The notes under the pieces were generated by a model that was not told where the DNA came from, searched no databases, and saw only the letters and a list, made by a program, of their open reading frames with translations. The translations under genes were made by a program, and so were the position numbers. From NCBI RefSeq assembly GCF_003610235.1, contig NZ_RAPR01000001.1:6138001-6202000 (forward strand): DNA of 64,000 bases, given 5' to 3'. Source of the DNA: Catellatospora citrea (GTDB lineage Bacteria > Actinomycetota > Actinomycetes > Mycobacteriales > Micromonosporaceae). Shown piece by piece: positions 8,943 to 19,125 of the stretch (positions within the stretch are counted from its first letter, which is position 1; every line of letters begins with the position of its first letter).

Positions 8943-9890
8943 ATGCCGTTGATCAAGCCCGCGCCCGCCTGTCCGGTCGGCGAGAACGAACGGATCATCC
9001 GGGCCGCCCAGCGAGGCGACCCGGACGGGTTCGCCGCGTTGTTCGCGCACCACTACGACGGAATGCGGGCGGTCGCCAGCAAGATCATGGGCCCCGGTCC
9101 GGATGCCGAGGACGCCTGCCAGAACGCCGCGGTCGCGGCGCTGCGCCGGATCGGCGAACTACGTGATCCCGCCGCGGTGCGGCCATGGCTGCACGCGATC
9201 GTGCGCAACAACTGCCGGATGGCCCTGCGCTCGAACAGGCCCATGCCCGTCGACCTCGACGACGTCGAACTGCCCGCATCCGACGCGGTCGACCCGCTCG
9301 AGCACGTCGAGCGCGGCGCCCGCCGCGATTGGGTGTGGCACGCCGTGGGCCGCCTGTCGCCGACCCTGCGGCCGGTGACGATGCTGCGCTACTACACCCA
9401 GGGCGCCACATACGAGCAGATGGCGACGTTGTGCGACATCCCGGTCGGCACCGTGCGCAGCCGCCTGAGCGAGGCCCGGCGCCATCTCGCCACGGTCCTG
9501 CCTCGCGCACTCGACGACCGGCACGGCGACGCCGCCGCACTATCCGACCGGCGCCGAGCCGAAGCCACGGCGATCCTGTCCGCGCTCGCCGACGGCACGG
9601 CCCCACAGGCGGCATTCAGGCGCTGGAGGCACGACGTGGCCGTCGTATGGCCCGACGGACGGCGCACGGCGGGGCTCGACTCGCTGATCATGACGATCGA
9701 GCGTGACTTCGCTGCCGGCCCGTCACATCAACTTGCCTCGGTGGCCGCCAGACCCGAATTCACCATCTGGGAAATAGAGTTCAACTGGCCGCAGGGCAGC
9801 CCGGAGCACCGTCCGCGGTCGGGGATCTGGCTCCTGCACGAACGCAACGGGATGGTGCACGAGGCCCGGTTGGCCTACGCCGAACACTGA
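8943..9890 (+). CDS. ECF-type sigma factor with SnoaL/NTF2-like C-terminal domain
   Basis: A 315-residue sigma factor. Region 2 spans about residues 15-85 (IIRAAQRGDPDGF start, DAEDACQNA motif) and region 4 about 130-185 (LSPTLRPVTMLRYY, TYEQMA, GTVRSRLSEAR). A further 110 residues resemble an NTF2/SnoaL fold (WPDGRRTAG, GIWLLHERNG). Such fused tails are known in ECF41/SigJ-like groups, where they tune activity without a classical anti-sigma factor. ATG 8943 agrees with the predicted leaderless promoter; the in-frame TTG 8919 lies inside the operator. It ends 42 nt from the convergent acetyltransferase, whose promoter looks ECF-like. Confidence 0.9.
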   Translation: MPLIKPAPACPVGENERIIRAAQRGDPDGFAALFAHHYDGMRAVASKIMGPGPDAEDACQNAAVAALRRIGELRDPAAVRPWLHAIVRNNCRMALRSNRPMPVDLDDVELPASDAVDPLEHVERGARRDWVWHAVGRLSPTLRPVTMLRYYTQGATYEQMATLCDIPVGTVRSRLSEARRHLATVLPRALDDRHGDAAALSDRRRAEATAILSALADGTAPQAAFRRWRHDVAVVWPDGRRTAGLDSLIMTIERDFAAGPSHQLASVAARPEFTIWEIEFNWPQGSPEHRPRSGIWLLHERNGMVHEARLAYAEH

Positions 9891-9894
9891 ATCC

Positions 9895-9927
9895 GTGGGG
9901 AGGACCGCCGGCGGCGGCCCTCCCCAC
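9895..9927. terminator. Bidirectional hairpin between convergent genes
   Basis: A 9-bp perfect stem (GTGGGGAGG with CCTCCCCAC) encloses a GC-rich loop in the 41 nt between the convergent sigma and acetyltransferase genes. It can serve both strands. Confidence 0.7.
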
Positions 9928-9931
9928 CCGA

Positions 9932-10687
9932 TCAGGCCGGAAGTGCGAACAGCCGGTAGCGCGACACGGTCTCGAACCCCAGACGCCGGTACACCGGCTC
10001 GCCGTCGCTGCTCGCCTGCAGCGTGGCGACCGTCCGGCCACTCTGCCGGGCGATGCGCAAAGCCTCCAGGGTCAACGCCGTGGCGATGCCGCGACGCCGG
10101 TACTCGGGAGCGGTGGCGACGCAGAAGATCCCGGCTACGTCGGTGCCCAGCGACAGGGCGCAGGTGGCGACGGTCCCCCCGTCGACGATGCCCGCCAGCC
10201 GGACCACGTCGAGGTAGCCGAAGTCGAGCTCCCGCTCGACCACGGGTTTGAGGTCGTCAGGGTCGAACCCCAGCGGCTCGGCGTACGCCTGGACGTACTC
10301 CTCCATCTCAGCCCGGCCGCCCACCGTCCTGATCTTCAGATCGGCCGGTGTGACGGGGTCCGTGAATGTCGTGATGTCGATGGCCATCACCGGCAGATCG
10401 GCGACTTGCTGGGCACCGTGTGCCAGCAGTCCTTCGGCAGTGCCGTGGTCGCTGTCGGCGCCGACCCACCAGAGCCACTGGGTGCCGTCGAGCCGACGCT
10501 TCGCGTCCTTGATCGCGGCGTCCAGCGGCTGGTTGCGGACCCGCAGGACCCCGTTGAGCATGCCGTGAGCGACGTTGGAGCGGTAGAGCGTCAGATCGGC
10601 GGTGGGATCCGCGCCCGCCCAGCCTGTCCAGTACCGGCGGTTCGCCGCGAGCTGCGGTTCCAGTTCGTGGAGGGATTCTGCTGTCAT
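9932..10687 (-). CDS. GNAT-family N-acetyltransferase, paralogue of 35870-36622
   Basis: A 251-residue protein with a C-terminal GNAT domain whose acetyl-CoA loop reads YRRRGIATAL near residue 193. It is highly similar to the protein at 35870-36622 over its full length, sharing AANR.YW.GWAGADP, HGMLNGVLRVR, WWVGADSD, YAEPLGFD and SSDGEPVYRR. ATG 10687 matches the start of the paralogue and abuts a conserved promoter, suggesting leaderless translation. The N-terminal half is typical of a two-lobed GNAT-like family of actinomycetes. The substrate is unknown. Confidence 0.9.
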   Translation of the reverse strand: MTAESLHELEPQLAANRRYWTGWAGADPTADLTLYRSNVAHGMLNGVLRVRNQPLDAAIKDAKRRLDGTQWLWWVGADSDHGTAEGLLAHGAQQVADLPVMAIDITTFTDPVTPADLKIRTVGGRAEMEEYVQAYAEPLGFDPDDLKPVVERELDFGYLDVVRLAGIVDGGTVATCALSLGTDVAGIFCVATAPEYRRRGIATALTLEALRIARQSGRTVATLQASSDGEPVYRRLGFETVSRYRLFALPA

Positions 10688-10695
10688 ACCTACAA

Positions 10696-10723
10696 GACTG
10701 TGCCGACCTGGCAGAAGTTCGAT
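10696..10723 (-). promoter_or_regulatory. ECF-like leaderless promoter of acetyltransferase gene
   Basis: On the minus strand ATCGAACTTC (10723-10714) contains GAACTT, which is followed after 16 nt by GTC (10698-10696); the ATG lies 8 nt further on. The paralogue at 35870 has the identical ATCGAACTTC exactly 26 nt before its ATG. GAAC-type -35 and GTC-type -10 elements with 16-nt spacing fit ECF sigma factors. Assignment to the neighbouring sigma factor is inference. Confidence 0.55.
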
Positions 10724-10887
10724 CCTGCCGCGGGATGGGTTCGCTGTGCGTGCCAGGCCGTCGAGGCGGTGGTCAGCCCGGTGACGAAAGTTCGTGAACT
10801 GCCGACTGGGCTGCCGGCGCGTGATCCACACTTGGGGCAGGCGCGGTCGTACGCCGTCGAGGTCGGTCCGACAACGGGGACCGAGCC

Positions 10888-11904
10888 ATGAGTCTCGACA
10901 AGATTCTTCCTGACCGCATTGGCTTCGGCACGGCGCCGATGGGAAACATGTTCCGTGCCGTGTCGGACGAAGAAGTCGCTTCCACCCTCAACGCCGCCTG
11001 GGACCAGGGTATCCGGTTCTACGACACCGCTCCGCTGTACGGGGCGGGGCTGGCGGAGATCAGGTTGGGTGGGCTGCTGTCCAGCAAGCCCCGGGACGAG
11101 TACGTACTCTCGACCAAGGTCGGCAGGGTCATCCTCGACGAGCACGAGTCCGGCACCCGCGGTCTCGGCGCCCAGGCGGCGGGCAGCCTGTTCGCGCACG
11201 GCTTGCCGAACAAGGTCGTGCACGAATGGACCGCCGACGCCACTGAACGGTCGCTCGAGGGCAGCCTGAACCGTCTGGGTGTGGACCGGCTGGACATCGT
11301 CTGGGTGCACGACATCGCGCAGGACTTCTACGGCGACCTGTGGCTGAGCAAATTCGAGGAAGCTCGCACCGGCGCCTTCCGGGTCCTGTCACGGCTGCGT
11401 GCGGAAGGCGTCATCAAGGCGTGGGGGCTGGGCGTCAACCGGACCGAGCCGATCGAGCTGGCCTTGGCCCTGGACGAGCCGCAGCCCGACGCCTTCCTCC
11501 TGGCCGGCCGATACACGCTGCTGGACCACGAACATGCGCTGCAGCGGCTGCTGCCGATGGCCCAGGAGCAGGGGGTCGGCATGGTGGTCGGCGGACCGTA
11601 CAGCTCCGGCATCCTGGCAGGCGGCAAGCACTTCGAGTACCAGGACGCGCCGCCGGAGATCGTCGACAGGGTACGACGCATCAAGGATGTCTGCGCGCGG
11701 CACGAGGTGAGCACCAAAGCCGCCGCTCAGCATTTCTGCCTGGCCCATCCCGTAACGAATGCGATCATTCCCGGTGCGACCAAGCCCAGCCGCATCACCG
11801 AGGACCTCGCCGCCCTCAACGAGCACATCCCGGATGCCTTCTGGCACGACCTGCGCGAGGACCGGCTGGTAAGCCCACTGGCACCACTGCCCCGCGGGGT
11901 ATGA
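10888..11904 (+). CDS. Aldo/keto reductase
   Basis: A 338-residue NAD(P)H-dependent oxidoreductase with a TIM-barrel fold. The catalytic tetrad is visible: Asp and Tyr in FYDTAPLYG, Lys in STKVG and His in WVHDI. The closest known type is the L-fucose/D-threo-aldose dehydrogenase branch, but the substrate cannot be fixed from sequence. ATG 10888 follows GGGGACCGAGCC, a weak ribosome site. The gene diverges from the acetyltransferase (gap 200 nt) and is followed by a strong hairpin. Confidence 0.88.
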   Translation: MSLDKILPDRIGFGTAPMGNMFRAVSDEEVASTLNAAWDQGIRFYDTAPLYGAGLAEIRLGGLLSSKPRDEYVLSTKVGRVILDEHESGTRGLGAQAAGSLFAHGLPNKVVHEWTADATERSLEGSLNRLGVDRLDIVWVHDIAQDFYGDLWLSKFEEARTGAFRVLSRLRAEGVIKAWGLGVNRTEPIELALALDEPQPDAFLLAGRYTLLDHEHALQRLLPMAQEQGVGMVVGGPYSSGILAGGKHFEYQDAPPEIVDRVRRIKDVCARHEVSTKAAAQHFCLAHPVTNAIIPGATKPSRITEDLAALNEHIPDAFWHDLREDRLVSPLAPLPRGV

Positions 11905-11941
11905 GCGCCCTGCGGGCTGTCCGACAACTCTACAGCCTGTA

Positions 11942-11983
11942 GGGCGGGTCCGGCAACAACGGGGGAGGCCGCCGGACCCGCCC
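11942..11983 (+). terminator. Strong hairpin after aldo/keto reductase gene
   Basis: A 13-bp perfect stem (GGGCGGGTCCGGC at 11942-11954 with GCCGGACCCGCCC at 11971-11983) and a 16-nt loop begin 37 nt after the stop. The remaining 11984-12194 stretch holds nothing I can name. Confidence 0.75.
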
Positions 11984-12194
11984 ACCTCGCGCGACCCAAC
12001 TCGGACGAGGTACGGCCAGCCCAGCGATGGTTGACTGCCCTGCTGGGCTGGCCGGGGAGCGCGCACTGCCTGAGCGCCCTTGCGCATCGATCCCACCCTG
12101 CATGACGACGGGTGGGCCCTGCCGGTTCAACCGAGCCACCAGAATCACATGCAGGTTGCCCCCGGTTGAGCGTGGCCCGACGGTGCCCTGCCTC

Positions 12195-13901
12195 CTATCG
12201 GAGGTAAAGGGCATCGATCTCGGCGGCGTACTTGCTGAGGATCGCGGCCCGGCGCGGCTTCAACGTGGGGGTGAGCTCCTCGCCGCCGGGCGCCCACACC
12301 TGGTCGAGGATCTTGTAGCGCTTGATCTGCTCGACGCGGGACAGTGCGGCATTGCCCGCGGCGATACCGGATGCGACGGCGGCGGGCAGGCTGTCGGCAC
12401 CGTGGCGGGCGTTGTGCGCGGCGACTGCTTCCGGGTCGAGGACGAGCAGCGCCACGTTGTACGGACGCCCGTCGCCGACGACGACCATCGAGGACAGCAG
12501 CGGGCACGCCGCCTTGACCTCCCCTTCGATGTTGGTCGGGGACATGTTCTTGCCGGAGGCGTTGATGATCAGTTCTTTCTTGCGGTCCACGATGCGCAGA
12601 TAGCCGTCGGCATCCATGGTCGCCACGTCGCCGGTGCGCAGCCAGCTGTCGTCGAACGCGGCGGCGGTGTGCGCAGGGTCGCGATGGTAGCCGCGAGTGA
12701 CGACCGGGCCGCGAACCAGAAGTTCGCCGTCGTCGGCCAGGCGGACCTCGACGCCTGGAGCGGCGATGCCCACGGTGCCGGGGCGGATCGCGGCAGGCGG
12801 GTTGAAGACGACAGGCCCGCATGTCTCGGACATGCCCCAGGCTTCGCACACCGGCAGTCCGAGGTCGAGGAAGAACTCCAGCACGGGCACGCTGATCGCG
12901 GCCGCACCACAGATCACCCAGCGCATCCGGTCCAGGCCGAGCTGTCGGCGTACCTTCGCCAGCACCAGCCGATCAGCGAGGCGCGCGACGACCCGGTACA
13001 CCGGTCCGGCGCCGCGTCGCCGTGCCAGGCGGAGGGCCAGGTTGAACATCATGCGGCGCGGCGCGGGCGCGTAGGCCAGTGCCTCGTGCATACGGGTGCG
13101 CATCTTCTCGAACACCCGCGGAACCGCCGCCAGGTATGTCGGTCGCACCTTGGCCAACGCTCCGGCCAGCTCGCGGATGTCGGCCAGGCAGGTGAGCCGG
13201 GAGCCGTAGAGCATCTGCAGGTAGTGGCTGGCGACCCGGTCGGCGATGTGCGCCGACGGCAGGTACGACAGGCCGTGGTCGGTGCGGTCGAAGTCGAACA
13301 TCGCGGCGAAGGACTCGGCCTCGGCCAGCAGGTTCGCGTGGGTCAGCTCGACGCCCTTCGGCGGACCGGTGGTGCCTGAGGTGTAGATGAGGGTCAGCAG
13401 GTCATCGGGCTGGACCGCCCGCCAGGCGGCCTCGAAGTCGAAGGCTGGGTCGCCGAACGCGCCCAGGTCGTCGAAGGCGATCATGTCGGTGCGGCGGGCA
13501 TCCACGCAGACCAGGTGGTCGATCGGCGCGCCGCTGGCGCGGATCTGGTCGGCATACTGCTCCTCGCAGATGACGACGCGGGCCTGGGCGCTGGTCAGCA
13601 GGTGTGCGATCTGCGCCGGAGTGGAGGTGTTGTAAATCGAGAACGGCACAGCCCCTACGTGGATCGCGGCGGCGTCGGCGATGTGAAACTCGGGCCGGTT
13701 GGTCACCATCAGTGCCACCGTCGTGCCGCGGCCGACGCCCAGCGCAACCAGTCCGGCCGCGGTCCAGCGCACCGCATCGGCGTACTCACGCCAGGTCAGC
13801 ACAGTGTCTGTGCCGTACGCGTCGAGCGCGACGCCGTCGGGGTCGAGAGCGGCGGTCGCCTGGAAGGACTCGCAGAGAGTGCGGTAGGGGAACGTGGGCA
13901 C
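12195..13901 (-). CDS. AMP-dependent long-chain acyl-CoA synthetase
   Basis: A 568-residue adenylate-forming enzyme that activates a carboxylic acid with ATP and then CoA. The phosphate-binding loop reads YTSGTTGPPKG near residue 175, followed by A5 WGMSETCG near 355 and A8 DGYLRIVDRKKE near 435, with the catalytic Lys region close to the end. Length and motifs fit FadD15-type long-chain ligases. GTG 13901 is chosen because AAAGGA lies 6 nt upstream and the protein start fits the family; an upstream start at 13970 lacks a ribosome site. The gene diverges from the LAL regulator. I see no SARP-type site in the 257-nt gap. Confidence 0.92.
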   Translation of the reverse strand: MPTFPYRTLCESFQATAALDPDGVALDAYGTDTVLTWREYADAVRWTAAGLVALGVGRGTTVALMVTNRPEFHIADAAAIHVGAVPFSIYNTSTPAQIAHLLTSAQARVVICEEQYADQIRASGAPIDHLVCVDARRTDMIAFDDLGAFGDPAFDFEAAWRAVQPDDLLTLIYTSGTTGPPKGVELTHANLLAEAESFAAMFDFDRTDHGLSYLPSAHIADRVASHYLQMLYGSRLTCLADIRELAGALAKVRPTYLAAVPRVFEKMRTRMHEALAYAPAPRRMMFNLALRLARRRGAGPVYRVVARLADRLVLAKVRRQLGLDRMRWVICGAAAISVPVLEFFLDLGLPVCEAWGMSETCGPVVFNPPAAIRPGTVGIAAPGVEVRLADDGELLVRGPVVTRGYHRDPAHTAAAFDDSWLRTGDVATMDADGYLRIVDRKKELIINASGKNMSPTNIEGEVKAACPLLSSMVVVGDGRPYNVALLVLDPEAVAAHNARHGADSLPAAVASGIAAGNAALSRVEQIKRYKILDQVWAPGGEELTPTLKPRRAAILSKYAAEIDALYLR

Positions 13902-14158
13902 GGAGATCCTTTCTTGAACACTGTCGCGGGTGGCGGCAGGAACACCTTTGATCGCACGGCCGCGGTGCACACCGCGATGCCCGCGGTCGCACCAGACCGG
14001 CCTACCAGTGCTACGACATGCGACGTGCCGAGGTTCAACGGCTCACAGCAGTCATGGAGAGAACCGCAGTACGGTGAAAAGGCACGCAAAGGTGTTTCTC
14101 GGCCACAGTGCGGCCAGATGAGACCACGGTGGCGCCGGCACCGTGACGGTGACCTGGC

Positions 14159-17100
14159 ATGCTTGATCGTGTGGTGGGCATACCGGTCAACTCCGTCTTC
14201 GTGGGCCGGGTGGCGGAGCTGGCAGAGTTGATCAACGCCGCCCAGGTTGCGGACAGCGGCACCACGCAAGCACTCCTCATCCGGGGAGAGGCGGGCGTGG
14301 GCAAGACCCGATTGGTCGAGGAACTGCTGCGTACGCTGCCAGAGGAGCGAACCGTGGCAGCGGTGGGGGAGTGCGTGGAGGTCGGCGACGGTCTGCCGTT
14401 CGCCCCCTTCTCGGCCGCGATGCGCACGCTCTACCGGCTGTTGCCCGACGAGGTGCGCGCCGCGAGCGCGGGCCATGAGGACCTGCTCGCCCGAATCCTG
14501 CCGGAACTCGAGGCCGGTGGGCCCGTCGAGCGGCGGCATGACGACACGGCGCAGGTGTTCGAGCTGATCACCCGGATCGTCGACCGGCTCGCCGCACACC
14601 GCCTGGTGGTCCTGGTAATCGAAGATCTTCACTGGGCCGATCTGGCCACCCGCCATCTGCTCGGGTACCTGTTCCGGACCAGGCACCATGGGCGGCTGCT
14701 GCTCATCGGCACCTATCGCTCCGACGACGTCCACCGCCGACACCCGCTGCGCCAGTTCTTGGCCGAAGCCGACCGCCTGCGGGCGGTGCGGCGCATCGCA
14801 CTCTCCCGCTTCGACCGGGTCGAGGTGACAAAACAGCTCAGCGGCCTGCTCGGAGTTCCGCCGGAGCCGGCCGTCCTCAACGAGATCTTCATCCGTTCCG
14901 ACGGCAACGCATTCTTCGTCGAAGAACTCGCCCGTGCTTACCGAGACCAGGCGGGCCTCGGACTGGACGATCTGCGTGATCTGCTGCTGTCGCGGCTGGA
15001 GGCACTACCGGAGACCAGCCAACGCATCGTGCGCATCGCCGCGGAAGGCGGCGCCGTGGTCGGATACCGGCTGCTCAAGGCGGTGACCGGGCTACCCGAG
15101 CCGGACCTCATCGAAGGGCTGCGCGCGGCCGTGCTCGCCCAGATCCTCATCCCCGACCCGGACGGCTCGGACTACCGGTTCCGGCACTCCCTGGTGCAGG
15201 AGGCCGTCAGTGGCAGCCTGCTGCCAGGTGAGCTTTCACTGATCAACCGGCAATACGCCGAGGCGATGCAGACCGACACCACGCTGGTTCGGGCCGAGGA
15301 ACTGAGCGGCCGCCTCGCCCGGCACTGGTACGCCGCGCACAACGACGTAGAGGCGTTCCGGATGAGCGTCATCGCCGCTGACGAGGCGCGAGACCGCTAC
15401 GCCTACGCCGAGCAGCTGTGGCTGCTGGAACGAGCGCTGCAACTGTGGGACCGGATGCCCGACGAGGTACACGCCACCCTGCCCGTACTGCGCCTGCCCG
15501 ACCACTATCCGCGCTGTGCGCGCAGGCAGGTCCACGCAGGCCCCGACTACCTCGACCTGCTCGCCACCGCGACCATCGCCGCCCAGCTCAGCGGAGACCT
15601 GGACCGCGCGCTGCGGCTGGCCCGCGGCGCGCTCGAACTCCTCCACGACAAGAAGGACGGGTACCAGCTGCTCGCCGCATGGTTCTGGACGCGGCGCTCA
15701 CTGCTCGTGCAGGACCTGAACCGCGGGGACGGACGGCAGGAACTGCAGACCGCGCACGACCTCGTCGGCGACCTGCCGCCGTCGGCGGTGCTCGCGGACG
15801 TCCTGGTGAACATCGCCAACTGGGGGGCGCGGCACCGGCCCGGGCCCGACAGCCGCATTGCCGCCGAGCAGGCAGTGGATTACGCCGTGCGCGTCGGCGC
15901 CGAGGACCTGGAGCTCAACGCCCGCATCACCCGGTGCTGGCTGGACACCGAAACCGATCTTGACGGCACCAGCCTCGCCGAGTTGTACGACGTGCGCCGG
16001 CGGGCCGAGAAGCTGGGCCAGGTCGACATCATCGGCCGGGTCAACCACAACCTGCCGTCACTGCTGGAGGCTATGGGGCGCTCGCAGGAGGCGATCGTCG
16101 CGGCGGGACACAGCCTGCACGTGTGCCGGTCGTTGGGACTCACCGTCACCGAGGGATGGGTCCAGGCCAACCTGTCTGCGTCGCTGTTCTCGCTGGGCCG
16201 GTGGCCGGACGCGGAAGCGGCACTCGACGAGGCCGCGGCGGTGGCCCAGTCGTACAAACTGCGCGCCGTCATCGCGGGCCGCCGCGCGTACAGCCGGCTG
16301 GTCCTGGGCGATCTCGCCCAGGCTGCCGATCAACTGGCGTTGGCACGCGGGCTGCTCGGTACCGACGACATACAGCCGCAGCTGCTGATTCCGCTCGCCC
16401 ACTACGCCGTGGAGATGGCGACGAGGCAGGATCGGATCGCAGCCGGGCGGACCGAGTTCCTCAGCGCCCATGATGCCGGGCTGACCACGGGACCGATCCG
16501 GTATTCGCTGCCGCTGTTGTGTGCTGCCGCGGCGATGGAGGCCGGTGCTGCCCAGGCCGCCGGCGGGCAGTCTCCGGCGGTCCTGGCGGCCATACGCCAG
16601 GCCGCCGCGCAGCTGAGGGCTGTATTTCCCATCTCGCAGGCGTTCGAGCGCCTGCTGCAGGCACAGTTGCGGCAGGCTGAGGGAAGCGACGACCCTGAAT
16701 CGTGGGCCGCCGCGGTGGCGGCCTTCGAGCCGTTGGACCGGCCCTACGAGCTCGCGGTCGCGCTGCTGGGCCAGGGGCGTGCGCTGTTGGGCACCCACCG
16801 CCGCGGTGCTGCGGCGGGCGGACTGGCCCGAGCGCAACGAATCGCCACCCGGCTGGGTGCGGGGCCGATCCAAGCCCACCTCGACGAGCTGGCGCGCCGG
16901 GCCGGGGGTTCGGCAGGTGCCGCGTCGGCGGGCCGGACGGCGCTGATCAGTCAGACCGACTCGTCGGTGTCATCCGGGCTCACGCCGCGCGAACTTGAGG
17001 TGCTTGCCCTGATCGCACGGGGGTATCGCAACCAGCGTATCGCCGAGGAGCTCTACATCTCGCAGAAGACCGCCAGCGCGCACGTATCGAACATCCTCGC

Positions 17101-17173
17101 CAAACTCGGCGCCGCCAGCCGCACCGAGGCCACCGCGATCGCGCACCGGCGAGGCCTCATCGTGCCGGAGTGA
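14159..17173 (+). CDS. LuxR-family ATP-binding (LAL) regulator
   Basis: A 1004-residue regulator. An AAA ATPase begins at residue 15 (FVGR), with Walker [11 protein letters not shown] near 42 and Walker [11 protein letters not shown] near 149. A long helical TPR-like middle follows, and a LuxR-type helix-turn-helix spans about 940-1000 ([35 protein letters not shown]). LAL proteins act as signal-responsive activators such as MalT. ATG 14159 has a poor ribosome site; GTG 14171 is an alternative. The C-terminus before the DNA-binding domain resembles the orphan TPR proteins only generally. The genes controlled are unknown. Confidence 0.92.
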   Translation: MLDRVVGIPVNSVFVGRVAELAELINAAQVADSGTTQALLIRGEAGVGKTRLVEELLRTLPEERTVAAVGECVEVGDGLPFAPFSAAMRTLYRLLPDEVRAASAGHEDLLARILPELEAGGPVERRHDDTAQVFELITRIVDRLAAHRLVVLVIEDLHWADLATRHLLGYLFRTRHHGRLLLIGTYRSDDVHRRHPLRQFLAEADRLRAVRRIALSRFDRVEVTKQLSGLLGVPPEPAVLNEIFIRSDGNAFFVEELARAYRDQAGLGLDDLRDLLLSRLEALPETSQRIVRIAAEGGAVVGYRLLKAVTGLPEPDLIEGLRAAVLAQILIPDPDGSDYRFRHSLVQEAVSGSLLPGELSLINRQYAEAMQTDTTLVRAEELSGRLARHWYAAHNDVEAFRMSVIAADEARDRYAYAEQLWLLERALQLWDRMPDEVHATLPVLRLPDHYPRCARRQVHAGPDYLDLLATATIAAQLSGDLDRALRLARGALELLHDKKDGYQLLAAWFWTRRSLLVQDLNRGDGRQELQTAHDLVGDLPPSAVLADVLVNIANWGARHRPGPDSRIAAEQAVDYAVRVGAEDLELNARITRCWLDTETDLDGTSLAELYDVRRRAEKLGQVDIIGRVNHNLPSLLEAMGRSQEAIVAAGHSLHVCRSLGLTVTEGWVQANLSASLFSLGRWPDAEAALDEAAAVAQSYKLRAVIAGRRAYSRLVLGDLAQAADQLALARGLLGTDDIQPQLLIPLAHYAVEMATRQDRIAAGRTEFLSAHDAGLTTGPIRYSLPLLCAAAAMEAGAAQAAGGQSPAVLAAIRQAAAQLRAVFPISQAFERLLQAQLRQAEGSDDPESWAAAVAAFEPLDRPYELAVALLGQGRALLGTHRRGAAAGGLARAQRIATRLGAGPIQAHLDELARRAGGSAGAASAGRTALISQTDSSVSSGLTPRELEVLALIARGYRNQRIAEELYISQKTASAHVSNILAKLGAASRTEATAIAHRRGLIVPE

Positions 17174-17381
17174 GGCTCCGTCGGCGGTGACCCAGGCTTA
17201 CCGGCGGGTGTACCGGGCAGTAGTAAGAAATTCTCCCCCCTCCGGGTCGGCCGCGGTCCGGCGCTCGACCGGCTGCGCGTCGCAAGATGAGAACTTGTTC
17301 CGATGGCGGCGGTGGCACACCGAGCAAACATCGGTGGAGCGTCTTGCACCCATCGCCTTTCGAACCGTCTGGAACATCGTC

Positions 17382-19013
17382 ATGCCTGCGACCAAGAAAT
17401 CAGGAACACGGCTCAGCCCGTCCGGCCCCATGCCTGTCGAGGATCTCGACGCCGGCCCGGACGACGGTTTCACGGTCGGGCACTACGGTCAACTGTTCAG
17501 CTCGTTCAACGTTGACGACCGGGGGACGATCTCCGCTGCCGAGCTGGGCACCCGCCTGCGGGAGTCGGGCATCTCGGAGACCGACCCGCGGGCGGCCGAG
17601 GTGTGGGCCGGGCTCCGCCGCGACGGCGATGCCGACGGGCACACCCGGATCGATCTTGATCGCTTCGTGGACCTGTGCCGCAGGAGTGGCGGTGTCGTCG
17701 AGAAGTCCATCCGCGGCGACTTCGTCATCCCGGACTTCGCGGCGCTGAAGGCGGAAGTCGCCGCCAGCTACGAGGGACTCAAGGGCGTCGACGCGGGGCA
17801 CGTCGCCGACTACATCCCGCAGCTGGGCCGCGTCGACCCGGAAAAGCTCGGGGTCGCGCTGTGCACCACCGACGGCCAGCGCTACGCCCTCGGCGACGCC
17901 GACGTCATGTTCTGCGTCCAGTCGATCTGCAAGCCGATCAACTACTGCCTGACGCTGGAGGAGCACGGCACCGAGATCGTGCACCGGCATGTGGGCCGTG
18001 AACCCAGCGGCCGGGGGTTCAACGAGCTGACCCTCAACGGCGACGGGCTTCCCCACAACCCGATGATCAACTCTGGTGCGATCATGTGCTGCTCGCTGGT
18101 CCGCCCGGCCTGGGAGATGGCCGACCGCTTCGACCACGTGGCCGAAACCTGGCGCAGGCTCGCCGGGGGAGGGGCCGTCGGGTTCAACAACGCCGTCTAC
18201 CTGTCCGAGCGCCGCACCGCCGACCGCAACTTCGCGCTGGGCTACTTCATGCGCGAGCATCGCTCGTTCCCCGACAACACCGATCTCACCGAGACGCTGG
18301 AGTTCTACTTCCAGTGCTGCTCGATCGAGGTCGATGCGCGGTCCTTGTCGATCGTGGCCGCGTCGTTGGCCAACGGAGGCGTCAACCCGCTCACCGGTGA
18401 TCGGGTCTTCTCCGCCGACACGGTACGCAAATGCCTGTCCCTGATGTCCTCGTGCGGGATGTACGACTACTCGGGGGAGTTCGCGTTCACGATCGGACTG
18501 CCCGCCAAGAGCGGCGTGTCCGGCGGGCTCATGATCGTTGTTCCCGGCGTCATGGGCATCTGCGTCTGGTCACCCCGCCTGGACGCGGTCGGCAACTCCG
18601 TACGCGGCGTCGCCTTCTGCAAAGACCTGGTCAACCGGTTCAACTTCCACGTCTACGACTCCTTCGCCGCCGGCGAGGTGTCCGGCAAGCGCGACCCGCG
18701 ACGCGGCCGCAATGAGGAGAAGGCCGCCTCGACGATGCGGTTGTTGTGGGCTGCCAGCCAGGGTGACCTCGACGCGATGCGGATCTCGCTGGCCTCGGGC
18801 AAGGACGCCAACGCCACCGACTATGACCGAAGGACCGCACTGCACCTGGCCGCCGCCGAGGGACACCTCGACGTCGTGCGGTACCTGCTCGACCACGGCG
18901 CCGACCCCGGGGCACGGGACCGCTGGGGCGGCACGCCGATTTCCGACGCCGAACGAGCCGCACACGACGAGGTCGTGGCGCTGCTACGGGCGGCCCAGAC
19001 CGTCGGGGTCTAG
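17382..19013 (+). CDS. Glutaminase with EF-hand and ankyrin domains
   Basis: A 543-residue enzyme hydrolysing glutamine to glutamate and ammonia. Two EF-hand-like loops occur at the N-terminus (NVDDRGTISAAE and DGDADGHTRID). The serine-dependent glutaminase domain spans about residues 125-430, with the SxxK motif QSICKP, NPMINSGAI and SGEFAF. Ankyrin repeats fill about 455-540 (DRRTALHLAAAEGHLDVVRYLL, DHGADPGARD). This EF-hand/glutaminase/ankyrin order resembles animal kidney-type glutaminase. ATG 17382 has a weak GGAA upstream; ATG 17430 is an alternative. The next gene, 112 nt on, makes glutamine, so the pair forms both arms of a glutamine/glutamate cycle. Calcium control is possible but unproven. 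Confidence 0.92.
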   Translation: MPATKKSGTRLSPSGPMPVEDLDAGPDDGFTVGHYGQLFSSFNVDDRGTISAAELGTRLRESGISETDPRAAEVWAGLRRDGDADGHTRIDLDRFVDLCRRSGGVVEKSIRGDFVIPDFAALKAEVAASYEGLKGVDAGHVADYIPQLGRVDPEKLGVALCTTDGQRYALGDADVMFCVQSICKPINYCLTLEEHGTEIVHRHVGREPSGRGFNELTLNGDGLPHNPMINSGAIMCCSLVRPAWEMADRFDHVAETWRRLAGGGAVGFNNAVYLSERRTADRNFALGYFMREHRSFPDNTDLTETLEFYFQCCSIEVDARSLSIVAASLANGGVNPLTGDRVFSADTVRKCLSLMSSCGMYDYSGEFAFTIGLPAKSGVSGGLMIVVPGVMGICVWSPRLDAVGNSVRGVAFCKDLVNRFNFHVYDSFAAGEVSGKRDPRRGRNEEKAASTMRLLWAASQGDLDAMRISLASGKDANATDYDRRTALHLAAAEGHLDVVRYLLDHGADPGARDRWGGTPISDAERAAHDEVVALLRAAQTVGV

Positions 19014-19125
19014 GCACTGACCGCCAGGCCCCGCATTAGCCGAGTCGCCACTGGCGTCGACTCGGTCCGCTGGTCAGAACATCAATCCCAGGCCGACTTC
19101 GGCCGACCCGCAGAAGAAGAGAGTC

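Noticed and set aside
12027..13379. 450-codon open frame antisense to the acyl-CoA synthetase
   Set aside because: Shadow of a well-supported gene on the other strand; no ribosome site or recognisable motif.
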